A DNA stretch of 64,000 nucleotides from an uncultured Prevotellaceae bacterium (GTDB lineage Bacteria; Bacteroidota; Bacteroidia; Bacteroidales; Bacteroidaceae). The notes under the pieces were generated by a model. That model was not told the DNA's origin. It searched no databases and was given only the letters and a program-made list of their open reading frames with translations. The stretch lies in the NCBI GenBank assembly GCA_949295905.1, contig CASFNA010000023.1:1-64000 (forward strand), written 5' to 3'. The first letter of the stretch is position 1; the number at the start of each line of letters is the position of its first letter. Of this stretch, positions 1 to 9,200 are shown piece by piece. A program made the translations under genes and the position numbers.

Positions 1-50
1 GCCGATGGTACTGCGATGCGATGCGGGAGAGTAGGAGGCCGCCTTCTTTC
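1..50 (+). rRNA. rrf: 5S ribosomal RNA, 3' end only (partial)
   Basis: The first bases carry the conserved 3' part of bacterial 5S rRNA: the GCCGATGGTACTGC segment followed by GGGAGAGTAGG and GCCGCC. The 5' part lies outside the window. A strong terminator follows at once, as expected for the end of an rRNA operon. The exact 3' end (about 43-50) is uncertain. Confidence 0.85.
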
Positions 51-54
51 AGCC

Positions 55-96
55 GGGCCTCCCCGAAGGACGATACTTCGGGGAGGCCCTTTTTTT
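55..96 (+). terminator. rRNA operon terminator
   Basis: A 14-bp perfect stem (55-68 with 76-89) and a 7-base loop are followed by seven T at 90-96. This is a textbook intrinsic terminator closing the rRNA operon. Confidence 0.92.
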
Positions 97-168
97 GTTG
101 TCCTTGGCGGATGGGGCAAGCCGGGTGGACTGGGAGTGCTGGGAGGACTGGAAAATCTTCCTTTACCT

Positions 169-365
169 AAAAGACGGTATTTTATATTGTGAAATGCCGC
201 CTTTTGCTGTTCAATTGATGGCTTATTGTATGTGGTTTGTTACTTTACTTAACTGTAATGTGTAAATTTGTGTTAATCAGTTAGTTATGTGTGGTATATT
301 AACTGTGACATTTTGCAAAATGAAAGGCCACAGTTAATGTCTCAATTGATGATTTTTCAGATTTT
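169..365. repeat. 22-bp tandem repeat array A (diverged)
   Basis: This fills the gap between the 5S terminator and the convergent RNA methyltransferase gene. Clear units begin at 169, 191 and 213 and, after a weaker stretch and a one-base slip, at 300, 322 and 344. Unit 169 reads AAAAGACGGTATTTT and unit 191 reads GAAATGCCGCCTTTTG. The spacing is 22 bp and the core is the near-palindrome shared with the other arrays in this window. I see no gene or other signal in 98-383. Confidence 0.6.
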
Positions 366-383
366 GTTTAACGTTGTTTTAGC

Positions 384-1142
384 TTACAATGTATTATTTC
401 TTCTTTTAAATTCTGCACAAGTTATAGCTGTAGCAATTGCAACATTCAGGCTGTCGATGTTGCGTGTCTTGCGATAAGATGGGATGAACAGGATGCGGTT
501 TACCTTGTTCATGACCTCTGTCGATACCCCGTTGCCTTCGTTTCCCATGACGATTACTCCTGTGGGGGATAGTTCTTGGCTATAGATATTGTCTCCATCA
601 AGTGAAGTTGCGTATATTGGAGTGTTGTCTGGCAGTGTGTCAAAGATGGATACGAGGTCTGTGTAAACAATTTTGACACGAGCAATGCTGCCCATTGTGG
701 CCTGTACAACTTTGGGATTGTATGCGTCGGCTGTACCTTCATTACAAAGTATTGTAGATATGCCGAACCAGTCGGCAATGCGTATTATTGTGCCAAGATT
801 ACCTGGGTCTTGAACTTTGTCAAGTGCAAGGCATAGTTCTTTATTGCATATTTCAGCATTTAATGTTTGTTGTGGAATAGGAAATATGCCAAGAACTTGC
901 TGTGGATGCTGAAGGAAACTTATTTTCCGTAGTTCGTCTTCTGTAACGATTAAGCTTTCTGTCGTTTTTCCCATTGGGTTTGAATCAAGCCATTCTTGGG
1001 TTGCTATTATGGTTTTTGGTTGTGATACGGCTATCAAATCACTCACGATTTTAGGTCCCTCCGCAATGAATAAACCTGTACGCTCACGGTTCTTTTTGTT
1101 TTCGAGAGAGCGTATGAGCTTGGTCATATTTTTGCTAATCAT
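384..1142 (-). CDS. TrmH/SpoU-family RNA 2'-O-methyltransferase
   Basis: Probable S-adenosylmethionine-dependent 2'-O-ribose methyltransferase acting on rRNA or tRNA in the cytoplasm. The N-terminal part (about residues 1-85) resembles the substrate-binding domain of the RlmB/TrmH group (KIRSLENKKNRERTGLFIAEGPK-like opening). The C-terminal half has the SPOUT motifs: DKVQDPGNLGTIIRIADWF, VIVMGNEGNGV and the IPSYRKTRNIDSLNVAIA knot loop. The start at 1142 (MISKNM) was chosen because the longer frame would run across the promoter and start of the divergent tamL-like gene; a second ATG at 1127 is possible. The length of about 252 residues fits the family. The exact target nucleotide cannot be told from sequence. 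Confidence 0.88.
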   Translation of the reverse strand: MISKNMTKLIRSLENKKNRERTGLFIAEGPKIVSDLIAVSQPKTIIATQEWLDSNPMGKTTESLIVTEDELRKISFLQHPQQVLGIFPIPQQTLNAEICNKELCLALDKVQDPGNLGTIIRIADWFGISTILCNEGTADAYNPKVVQATMGSIARVKIVYTDLVSIFDTLPDNTPIYATSLDGDNIYSQELSPTGVIVMGNEGNGVSTEVMNKVNRILFIPSYRKTRNIDSLNVAIATAITCAEFKRRNNTL

Positions 1143-1156
1143 ATTGTTTTCCTGCT

Positions 1157-1194
1157 TTTGATTGACAAAAATACTAAAAAAAATATTATTTTTG
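1157..1194 (+). promoter_or_regulatory. Predicted promoter of the tamL-like gene
   Basis: The -7 box TATTTTTG at 1187-1194 matches the Bacteroidetes TAnnTTTG consensus. A TTG/TTTG lies upstream at 1157-1164, but the spacing (22-26) is looser than ideal. A start near 1201 would leave about 13 nt before the GTG at 1214. Confidence 0.5.
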
Positions 1195-1213
1195 CATGAT
1201 AAATGGTAATTAA

Positions 1214-3442
1214 GTGGTAAAACAAGCGTCATATACAATATTCCGTTTGGCATGTGTGGTTATGGCCGTAGCCGCCCTGTTGGGGTGTTCTGCGGCAAAA
1301 TTCATACCTGACGGTAGTTTCTTGTTGGATGATGTAGAAGTGAAGTCCGATGTTAAGGGGCTTGACCCGTCACAGTTTGAGCCGTACATCAGGCAGAAGG
1401 GGAATTCAAAATGGTTTTCAGTTTTCAAGATACCTCTTGGCACTTATGCACTTGCAGGACGTGATACGACAAAGTGGATAAACCGTAAGTTGCAGGATAT
1501 AGGCGAGCACCCGGTGCTGTTTGATTCAGTACATGCAGACCTTACATGTAAAGACCTTGGCAACGTGTTGCATGGTCTGGGATATGTCAGGGGGGAGGCG
1601 GATTACAGTTTGGAATTCGGCAAGAAGAAGAAGGTCAAGGTTGTGTATAACCTACATCCTGGAGAACGGTTCCATGTACGCAGCATAAAATATGACATAC
1701 AGGATGCACGCATCGACTCGCTGCTTAAGGCTTCAGGCTGTGGCCGTTCTAAGTTACGGGTGGGTATGCCTTTCATGGTCAATACGCTGGACGAGGAGCG
1801 CAGCCGTATCACCGATTTGCTTAACAATAACGGTTATGTAAATTTCCATAAAGATTTTATTTCGTTCTCAGCTGATACCGTAACGGGAAGTTCTGACATT
1901 GACTTGACCTTGCATTTGCACAAGTTCGTAGTACCTGGTAGTGGTGAAGAAAACGAACACAAGCAATACTCAATCGGGGAAATCAAGTATCATGCGACTG
2001 GAGAGATGGATGAAATCCCTTTGCGCAGGTCTGTTTTGGAGGAAAACACATTGCTTCAGCCCGGGAGGCTATATAATGCAGATGACCTGCAAAAAACTTA
2101 TAGCAAGTTTGGCCGCCTGCAGATAGTGAAATATACAAACATAAAGTTTTCAGAACGGCCTGACAGTAATGTCCTTGACTGTAATATCGGTATCAGTACA
2201 AACAAGATTAACAGTATAAGTTTCCAGCCGGAAGGAACTAATACGGCTGGCGACTTTGGTGCTGCTGCATCGTTGACGTATGAAAATCGGAATCTGTTCA
2301 ACGGTGCGGAGGATTTTAGCATAAAGTTGCGTGGCGCATTTGAGGCGATAACAGGTCTTGAGGGCTATCAAAATCAGAATTACGAGGAATACAGCTTGGA
2401 AACAAGACTTGTGTTCCCACGTTTCCTGATACCTTTTCTGTCAAAGAAGTTCAGGCGGCAGTCTACTGCCGTATCAGAACTTTTCGCAAGTTATAACATG
2501 CAGAACCGACCGGAATTCCATCGTCGCGTATTTTCTGCAGGATGGCGTTATCGGTGGAATGATGTTTCGGGGCGACGCAGCTACAAGGTTGATTTGCTCG
2601 ACCTTAATTATATATATATGCCTTGGATTTCAGATACGTTCCGAAAAGAATATCTTGACGATGTAAACAATATAAACTCAATATTGCGTTACAATTACGA
2701 AGACTTGTTCATCATGAAGCTTGGATTCGGAATGTCGTACAACAATGGCGATGAGGCATTCAAGATGAACGTTGAGACATCGGGTAACTTGCTTAGCAGC
2801 ATCTCACATGTCTTTGGCGGCAAACGTAACGGCGAGAATCAGTATACATTGTTCAATATAGCCTTTGCGCAATATGTGAAAGGCGATTTTGACTATACAA
2901 AGGTTTTCAATATAGACCGTAACAACAGTCTTGCATTCCACTTCGGTTTGGGAATAGCTTATCCTTATGGCAACAGCAAGGTGTTGCCGTTTGAGAAACG
3001 TTATTTTTCCGGCGGAGCCAATTCTGTGAGAGGGTGGAGCGTGAGAGGGCTCGGCCCTGGTAAATTCAAGGGTACTGATGGCGCGATAGATTTCATAAAC
3101 CAGACCGGCGACTTAAAGCTTGACTTGAATCTGGAGTTGCGTTCATTCTTGTTTTGGAAGGTGTATGGGGCCTTATTTGTAGATGCCGGTAACATATGGA
3201 CGCTGCGTGCTTATGAAGAACAGCCTGGCGGGCAATTCCGTTTCAAGGATTTTTATGAACAAATAGCTGTTGCGTACGGGCTTGGGATTAGGTTTAATTT
3301 TGATTTCTTCATCCTGCGTTTTGACATGGGAATGAAAGCGATAAATCCTGCATACGCCACAAATGACGAGCATTATGCAATATTCCATCCCGATTTCAGT
3401 CGTGATTTCGCTTTTCACTTCGCAGTGGGCCTTCCATTCTGA
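1214..3442 (+). CDS. TamL-like Omp85/BamA-family outer membrane lipoprotein
   Basis: Predicted outer membrane assembly protein, the Bacteroidota counterpart of TamA. A signal peptide ends in a lipobox (ALLGC, Cys about residue 25), so the protein should be a lipoprotein. Residues 26-350 hold POTRA-like modules, and the C-terminal part is an Omp85 barrel with the diagnostic RYFSGGANSVRGW and GLGPG motifs near residue 600. The start is a GTG that gives an intact signal peptide; no in-frame ATG precedes the hydrophobic core. The length of 742 is normal for the group. A tamB gene lies 2.8 kb downstream on the other strand, and the two products are expected to work together. The last 47 bases overlap the convergent lipoprotein gene. 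Confidence 0.85.
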   Translation: MVKQASYTIFRLACVVMAVAALLGCSAAKFIPDGSFLLDDVEVKSDVKGLDPSQFEPYIRQKGNSKWFSVFKIPLGTYALAGRDTTKWINRKLQDIGEHPVLFDSVHADLTCKDLGNVLHGLGYVRGEADYSLEFGKKKKVKVVYNLHPGERFHVRSIKYDIQDARIDSLLKASGCGRSKLRVGMPFMVNTLDEERSRITDLLNNNGYVNFHKDFISFSADTVTGSSDIDLTLHLHKFVVPGSGEENEHKQYSIGEIKYHATGEMDEIPLRRSVLEENTLLQPGRLYNADDLQKTYSKFGRLQIVKYTNIKFSERPDSNVLDCNIGISTNKINSISFQPEGTNTAGDFGAAASLTYENRNLFNGAEDFSIKLRGAFEAITGLEGYQNQNYEEYSLETRLVFPRFLIPFLSKKFRRQSTAVSELFASYNMQNRPEFHRRVFSAGWRYRWNDVSGRRSYKVDLLDLNYIYMPWISDTFRKEYLDDVNNINSILRYNYEDLFIMKLGFGMSYNNGDEAFKMNVETSGNLLSSISHVFGGKRNGENQYTLFNIAFAQYVKGDFDYTKVFNIDRNNSLAFHFGLGIAYPYGNSKVLPFEKRYFSGGANSVRGWSVRGLGPGKFKGTDGAIDFINQTGDLKLDLNLELRSFLFWKVYGALFVDAGNIWTLRAYEEQPGGQFRFKDFYEQIAVAYGLGIRFNFDFFILRFDMGMKAINPAYATNDEHYAIFHPDFSRDFAFHFAVGLPF

Positions 3443-3857
3443 CCTGCCACTTGCCGTGTCGTTTTACCAAGGTTATTGCATAGTCGGCTTTACTTGTCAT
3501 TTCTCCGGCCTTGCCAATGGTATCCATGCGCATGAAATTGTAAATCCGGTAATGTGCTATAGCCGTAGAGTCATTGATGACATTGATGTCTTTTGTTTCA
3601 AACGATGCGCCTTCCGGCTGTCGTCTTAATATGTCTATATCTTCTTGTTCGATGTTGCTGGCAACGAATTTCAGCCATAACCCCGATTCTTCTGTACAGA
3701 ACTGGCACGATTTGGAAAAATCATAATTGAAATAACTTTCAATAAAATTGTCGGCTGTAAATGTTATTCTGTTTATTTCTTCGGTTTCTTTAGATTGTGA
3801 ACATGCTAAAAGTGCTACTATCAATGTACAGATGCCTATTGTAGAATGATTTTTCAT
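3396..3857 (-). CDS. Small lipoprotein of unknown function
   Basis: A 153-residue protein with a short signal peptide ending in a lipobox (ALLAC, Cys about residue 19), so it is probably membrane-anchored in the envelope. The mature part has a pattern of beta strands ending in a KRHGKWQVRM segment. That is reminiscent of DUF4878 or NTF2-like lipoproteins, in which a KDGKWKV-type strand closes the fold, but I cannot assign it firmly. Its 3' end overlaps the end of the tamL-like gene by 47 bases (convergent). It is divergent from the metallo-hydrolase gene that follows. Confidence 0.72.
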   Translation of the reverse strand: MKNHSTIGICTLIVALLACSQSKETEEINRITFTADNFIESYFNYDFSKSCQFCTEESGLWLKFVASNIEQEDIDILRRQPEGASFETKDINVINDSTAIAHYRIYNFMRMDTIGKAGEMTSKADYAITLVKRHGKWQVRMEGPLRSEKRNHD

Positions 3858-3896
3858 ATTAAAGCTTTGATTTTTCTTACAAAGGTATTGTTTTTT

Positions 3897-3927
3897 TTTG
3901 TTACATATCTATTTCTTTATAATTTTG
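3897..3927 (+). promoter_or_regulatory. Predicted promoter of the metallo-hydrolase gene
   Basis: TTTG at 3897-3900 and TAATTTTG at 3920-3927 are separated by 19 bases, an exact Bacteroidetes -33/-7 arrangement. The start codon follows at 3946. Confidence 0.68.
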
Positions 3928-3945
3928 CAGCCAAAAACATAGGAG

Positions 3946-4743
3946 ATGTTGAATTTTATGTCTTTCGGCAGCGGAAGTTGCGGAAACTGTTACTATATAT
4001 GTGCCGGTAAATATGGGTTGCTGATAGACGCGGGCGTAGGCGTTCGTAAGATAAAAAAATATTTCAGTGATTACGGCTTGAGTCTCAACGACGTAAAGGC
4101 TATAATTGTTACGCACGACCATGCTGACCATGTGAAGTCTGTAGGAATGTTGAGTGACGCTTACAATCTGCCCGTATACGCTACGGCAAAAGTACATGAA
4201 GGCATAATGCGCAATTATTGTGTACATAAGAAGATTAAAGATGCCAATGTGAGGATTGTGAATAAAGGTGAGGAATTTTTCCTTGGCGACTTTTCTATAA
4301 ATACATTCACCGTACCTCATGACAGCCTTGACAATGTTGGATATTTGATAAAGCTTGGCGACGTAACGTTTAGCCTGATGACGGATATCGGGCACATTAC
4401 GGACGATATATTACATGTAATTGGCATGACGGATTATCTGGTTATTGAAGCAAATTATGATGAGGATATGCTGTGGTCAGGAACGTATCCAGATTATTTA
4501 AAGAAACGCGTGTCCGGTGGAATGGGGCATTTGTCTAACAAGCAATGCGCACATGCTATAAGGAATTACGCCTCTGCGCGGCTAAGCCATATATGGCTTT
4601 GTCATTTAAGTCAGGAGAATAATCATCCGGAACTTGCACGCAAGACGGTTGAAGTGGAATTGTCTTCTTGTGGTAATACCAACAATATTAAATTGGATGT
4701 TTTGCGGAGAAATGCGCCAAGTTTGATGTTTGAATTAAAGTAA
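3946..4743 (+). CDS. Metallo-beta-lactamase-fold hydrolase (YycJ/WalJ-like)
   Basis: A 265-residue cytoplasmic hydrolase. The N-terminus SFGSGSCGNCYYI and the metal motif THDHADH (about residues 57-63) are typical of the YycJ/WalJ branch of the metallo-beta-lactamase superfamily. Later His and Asp residues (TVPHDS, DIGHI, GHLSN, CHLSQENN) complete a two-metal site. Relatives are thought to act as 5' exonuclease-like or cell-wall-linked hydrolases; the substrate here is unknown. An alternative start at the fifth codon (ATG 3958) is possible. The DUF4923 gene follows after 18 bases and may be co-transcribed. Confidence 0.85.
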   Translation: MLNFMSFGSGSCGNCYYICAGKYGLLIDAGVGVRKIKKYFSDYGLSLNDVKAIIVTHDHADHVKSVGMLSDAYNLPVYATAKVHEGIMRNYCVHKKIKDANVRIVNKGEEFFLGDFSINTFTVPHDSLDNVGYLIKLGDVTFSLMTDIGHITDDILHVIGMTDYLVIEANYDEDMLWSGTYPDYLKKRVSGGMGHLSNKQCAHAIRNYASARLSHIWLCHLSQENNHPELARKTVEVELSSCGNTNNIKLDVLRRNAPSLMFELK

Positions 4744-4761
4744 CCAAAATAACAATAGATT

Positions 4762-5433
4762 ATGAAAAGAAAATTTGCAAAGTGCGTTTTGTTATGCACA
4801 CTTATGCTTGCCGGTACACAGGCAGATGCACAAATCAGTCTTGGTAACATTTTGAAAAATGTCGTGTCTGGTGATAAAGAAAAGACAACTGAAAAAACTG
4901 ACAATGAAAGCAAGGCTGGTGGTATTTTGTCAGCTCTAACGAATGTTTTTTCAGGAAGCAAGGTAGCAACCAAAGACAAACTCGTGGGTACATGGGTCTA
5001 CGAAGAGCCTGCGGTTGTACTTTCAAGTAACAATGCTTTGAAAAATATAGGTGGAAAACTTGCAACTTCGCAAGTTGAAGATAAATTGAGGACAAAGCTT
5101 GAAGGGTACGGTTTCAAAAAAGGAAGCGTTAAAATGACTTTTGACAATGAAGGAAATTTCACCCAGACATTTCTTGGCAAGGAACTGAAAGGTACATATA
5201 CGATTGAAGACAAGAACATTGTACTTAAATATGGCGGCAAGATATCCCAAGTGGTAGGAACGACGCAACTTGACGGGAACAATCTTCTTATCGTCATGGA
5301 CGCGTCAAAGCTTCTCAAATATGTCAATGTGCTTGGAGGCATTACGCAGAATTCAATGTTGAAGACTGCAACGTCTTTTCTTAGCAGTATGGACGGGCTG
5401 GAATGTGGCTTAAAGCTGGTAAAACAGCAATAA
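4762..5433 (+). CDS. DUF4923-type lipocalin-like secreted protein
   Basis: A 223-residue protein with a signal peptide (hydrophobic core at about residues 8-18, likely cleavage after ADA at about residue 23). A charged linker and a beta-rich domain follow, starting at the KLVGTWVYEEPAVV segment. The pattern of GTW followed by short antiparallel strands is that of the DUF4923 lipocalin-like family of Bacteroidales. The location is probably periplasm or outer membrane, and the function is unknown. It sits 18 bases after the metallo-hydrolase gene on the same strand. Confidence 0.75.
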   Translation: MKRKFAKCVLLCTLMLAGTQADAQISLGNILKNVVSGDKEKTTEKTDNESKAGGILSALTNVFSGSKVATKDKLVGTWVYEEPAVVLSSNNALKNIGGKLATSQVEDKLRTKLEGYGFKKGSVKMTFDNEGNFTQTFLGKELKGTYTIEDKNIVLKYGGKISQVVGTTQLDGNNLLIVMDASKLLKYVNVLGGITQNSMLKTATSFLSSMDGLECGLKLVKQQ

Positions 5434-5499
5434 TTAATAAAAAGAGTTAAAAGTTGAATGGGGCTGATAGCACGACATGGCTTTCCCGTGTAAAAGTAT

Positions 5500-5507
5500 T
5501 ACCTTTG
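5500..5507 (+). promoter_or_regulatory. Predicted -7 box of rpsP
   Basis: TACCTTTG matches the TAnnTTTG consensus 55 bases before rpsP. The -33 region has no clear TTTG, so this is a partial match. Confidence 0.5.
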
Positions 5508-5561
5508 CAACCGCTATTACGAGATAGTAGCATTATTCAAACTTAATAACTTAAATAAAGA

Positions 5562-6104
5562 ATGGCAACAAAAATCAGATTGCAGCGTGGCGGCCGTAAG
5601 GGCTATGCTTTTTACCGTATCGTCATTGCTGATGTAAGGGCGCCACGTGATGGCAGATTTACAGAGAAAATTGGTACGTACAACCCCAACACCAATCCTG
5701 CAACGGTTGATTTGAACTTTGACCGTGCATTGTATTGGGTTGAGACTGGCGCACAGCCTACAGACACTGTACGTAACATACTTAAGCGTGAAGGTGTGTA
5801 TTTGATGAAGCACTTGCGTGGAGGTGTTAAGAAGGGTGCATTCGATGAAGCAACAGCACAGGCTAAGTTTGAGGCATGGAAGGCCGACAAGGAGAAGGGC
5901 TTGGAGCAAATCCGCGAAAACGATGCAAAGAGCAAGAAAGAGGCCTATGTAAAGAACTTGGAGGCTGAGAAGAAGACAAATGAGGCTATAGCTAAGAAAG
6001 TTGCAGATAAGAAAGCCGCATTGGCTGCTGAAAAAGCAGAGAGTGAGGCTTCAGAGACAGAGGTCTCTGAAACTCCTGTAGAAGAAACTCCTACAGAAGC
6101 TTGA
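5562..6104 (+). CDS. rpsP: 30S ribosomal protein S16 with C-terminal extension
   Basis: Residues 1-85 are classic S16: the [19 protein letters not shown] opening, then [17 protein letters not shown] and the [17 protein letters not shown] segment. The protein binds 16S rRNA during small-subunit assembly. Most S16 proteins stop at 80-90 residues. Here about 95 more residues follow, first Lys/Glu/Ala-rich with probable coiled coil (about 100-155), then acidic (ends in EETPTEA). Extended S16 is usual in Bacteroidetes. The gene is monocistronic, with a strong terminator right behind it. Confidence 0.96.
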   Translation: MATKIRLQRGGRKGYAFYRIVIADVRAPRDGRFTEKIGTYNPNTNPATVDLNFDRALYWVETGAQPTDTVRNILKREGVYLMKHLRGGVKKGAFDEATAQAKFEAWKADKEKGLEQIRENDAKSKKEAYVKNLEAEKKTNEAIAKKVADKKAALAAEKAESEASETEVSETPVEETPTEA

Positions 6105-6130
6105 TGTATTAGTTTAGTCTCATATTAAAT

Positions 6131-6170
6131 AAAGCGGTATGTCGCCAAGGCGACATACCGCTTTTGTTTT
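6131..6170 (+). terminator. rpsP/tamB bidirectional terminator
   Basis: The stem 6131-6146 pairs perfectly with 6149-6164 and is followed by a T-rich run on the plus strand. The stem begins with AAA, so it can also serve the minus-strand tamB gene that converges here. Confidence 0.85.
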
Positions 6171-6209
6171 TCCATATCCTATATTTGCAGGATATTTGTT
6201 ATGGTTACT

Positions 6210-9200
6210 TTATTTTTCTGTTTGTATTATTGTTTTACGTTTCCTTTTCAAGCCAAACAGTTCCATAAGTGAGTTGAAGTCTTTTTTCAGTATAAGGCCA
6301 ATTCCTTGTGTGTTTAATGACGATTTTGTGAAATATCTGTCATTCGTTTGGTTATATACTTTTAGTGCTATGTTTCCGTTCGGTAGCAGTAAATAGTTTA
6401 TGTCAAAATCGCCAATAAATGATGTTGTGGCATTCTTGTTGTCACGATAACCGAATTGTCCGTTTATAATGAGGCGGTTGTTTAGCAGGCGACCAGACAA
6501 TAGCCCTTCATATTCTGCATTGTTAAATCCTTCATCTCCGGTACTGATGTTTGCTCCAAATGTCCAATTATTGTTTTTAACGAGACTGCTCAATATGGTA
6601 TTTATTTGTTGACTAATGGTGCCGCTTAGCAGGCTTTGCATTGCAAGGCTTGTTTGGTTTTGCCGCTCCTGGTCTGTAGAGTTGTTGTTCCCGGGCATGT
6701 AGAAACGACCAACACTGAGCAGGTATACAACCTGTTGGTTCATTTCTTCTTCGCTGTTAATTACAGTACGTACCATTTGCTCTGCATCTTCATTGACTGT
6801 TGGCATGTCAATGTTAAAATCAACATGCGGCGATTGCGGTGTTCCGCTTATATTCATAAGGCAGTCGACCCTGACATTGTTGCTGGTGAAGCTGTTGCCT
6901 AATTGCAAGTCGGATAGTGGAACTCCATTTATTGTATAGATGGCTTGTAAATCCAATAAGGCATCATATGGATTTCCTCCAAATATTATAGTACCGCCTT
7001 GTCTGAATTGGAATATTTTTTTTATTATATTTTGTATGGTTAATGTATATGTGCCATGGTCTATGAGGAATGTGCCAAACATATCGAATGAGCCTTTATT
7101 GAAATATTCTGCACGTATTGTCCCGTTACCATGCAACGAAATCCTGTCATTGGTGTTTTGGTCCATCAAGACACGTAGGGATGCTTCTGGAGTCATGTTT
7201 ATCAAGAAGTTTATGTGCATGTCAGAAGGGATGTCGTTCATGGCCTTAATATTTAATGTATCTGTATATGCCTTTGTTGCTATGGAGCTTACTGTTGTGT
7301 CGCGTACCGTTTTATCGTGCCATGTGATAAATTGTTGGTCGGATATTGTTTCCGGACCTGCTGCATTATATTCAATGTATGAGTTTCTTTCTGGAGTGAT
7401 GTCTATGTCTATGTCTATCCGGCCGCTCCGTCCTCTTATTGCACATGTACCAGTTCCATATGCTGTGCCGTAAAAAGTATCGTTGCCATAACTTTTCGTG
7501 TCGTAGCAAAGCAGATTTTTTGTTTCTATGTTTATGTCGTATGTGAGGTGGCTCAGATGTTCGTGATGTAGGGCTCCGTTTACAATGCCTATATTTCCGT
7601 TTCTGTCCCGTATGGTGTCAGAATGGAATACTATGTTGTTGGGCATGAAGTGTATGGTGTCATTGGTTAACGTATATTCAACGTTGATGGGGGTTATGAG
7701 AGCACTGCCGTCGGCAACAAGTTTGCCAGTTAGATTGATTTCATTTAACGGGCCATGCACCCTGACTTGTCCGTTGGCCTTAGCTTTTATATCGTCCATG
7801 AAATCTCCGCAAAAACTTTTTAAGAACTCTATATTGGTGTTTTCAGCCGTGATGCCAAGGTCTATGCGGTTGTGTGTCGGTGAGACGTAGCCACGTATTG
7901 TTGTGCGTGCTTCTTGCTTGTCATCAGCATGTGCATTAATGTCTATCTGTTTGCCTGCTTTGTTCCATTTTACATTGGCATAGAGTTTCCCCATTTGTCC
8001 TTGTTCAAATGTAAAGCCGTTTACTATAAGGTCGGCATATGCGTCAGGTTCATAGAATACCGATTTTACAAAGGCCTTGCCGGTCATGTGTCCTCCGAAT
8101 TCTACGGAATGGAAGTTTACAAGACTTAATATATAGTTTACGTCAACGTCCTGCATGTCTATTGTTATAGAGTCGTTTACGTTTTTTGTGGCTTTCCCGT
8201 CAATCTTTATGTACTGTTTGTTATGTTCTATTGCAAAACGTTCTATAGTCAGGTCTCCGTTGCTGTAAAGGATGTTTGCAGGCAGTACGTTCCATATGGT
8301 GTCGTTAACCAGTACGTTTGATGGTTTTATTTCGATGGCAATGTCATGCTTCCCGTCTTCCTTATTGATGAATTTGGTCTGTGCGTTCAGCTCTCCCTTC
8401 ACGGGCTTTGGTTGGTTGTTGTTCCAATTTACCGATGTGGCAAACTTGTCATCTGCTGCGTTTGCGAGCAATGCTAAGTCTAATTTATGCCCGTTTGCCA
8501 TTACTTTCTTCACGTTCCCGCCTATGGTCATTGTGTCGCAGTTTGTAGCGATTGACATTGAGACATTTTCATAAGGGCTGCCGTTATATACAAGTTTGTC
8601 GGTGTTGCATGACATATTCATTATGCCTTGCCTGTCGTTCATGTTGGCTGTAATACGTAATGGTGAACCGATTGTTACAGGAATACCAAGTAGGGTGTCA
8701 AGCCAGTCTGATTTTGTTATGTCTGCAGTCAATGTGCATTCGTTGTCCGTATTGCCACTTGAACTGAATATTGACGGCAGTTTTGAGTGCAGCAAGTTTA
8801 AGATGCTTTGCGGCAAGGTTCTCAATTTGTATTTACCCACCAGTTCCGCTTGTCCAAAATCGCTGTGCATAACAAGTATTCCGTTTCCGGCTGTTACCAT
8901 AAGGCTGTCAAGGGCATATTTTTCTTCGTCAGAATACATTGACAGGTTCTTTATTCCGATGCGGCCTTTGAACAAGTTGTCTTCATTGTGTGAGAAATGT
9001 GTGTCTGCGTTTATGTCAAAGTCAAATTTAGCCCCTTTCCATTTGTCAGTTATTTTTAGGGCTGATAAGTCCAATCTTCTTATTTCCGCTGTTATGTCTG
9101 TAGTTTGTATGGCTTTGTCCAACTGCATGTTGCCGTTGATACTTATTTGTCCGTTGGGGTCATCTATGCTTAGCGTTCCGTTTAATAAAGTCTTGTTGTA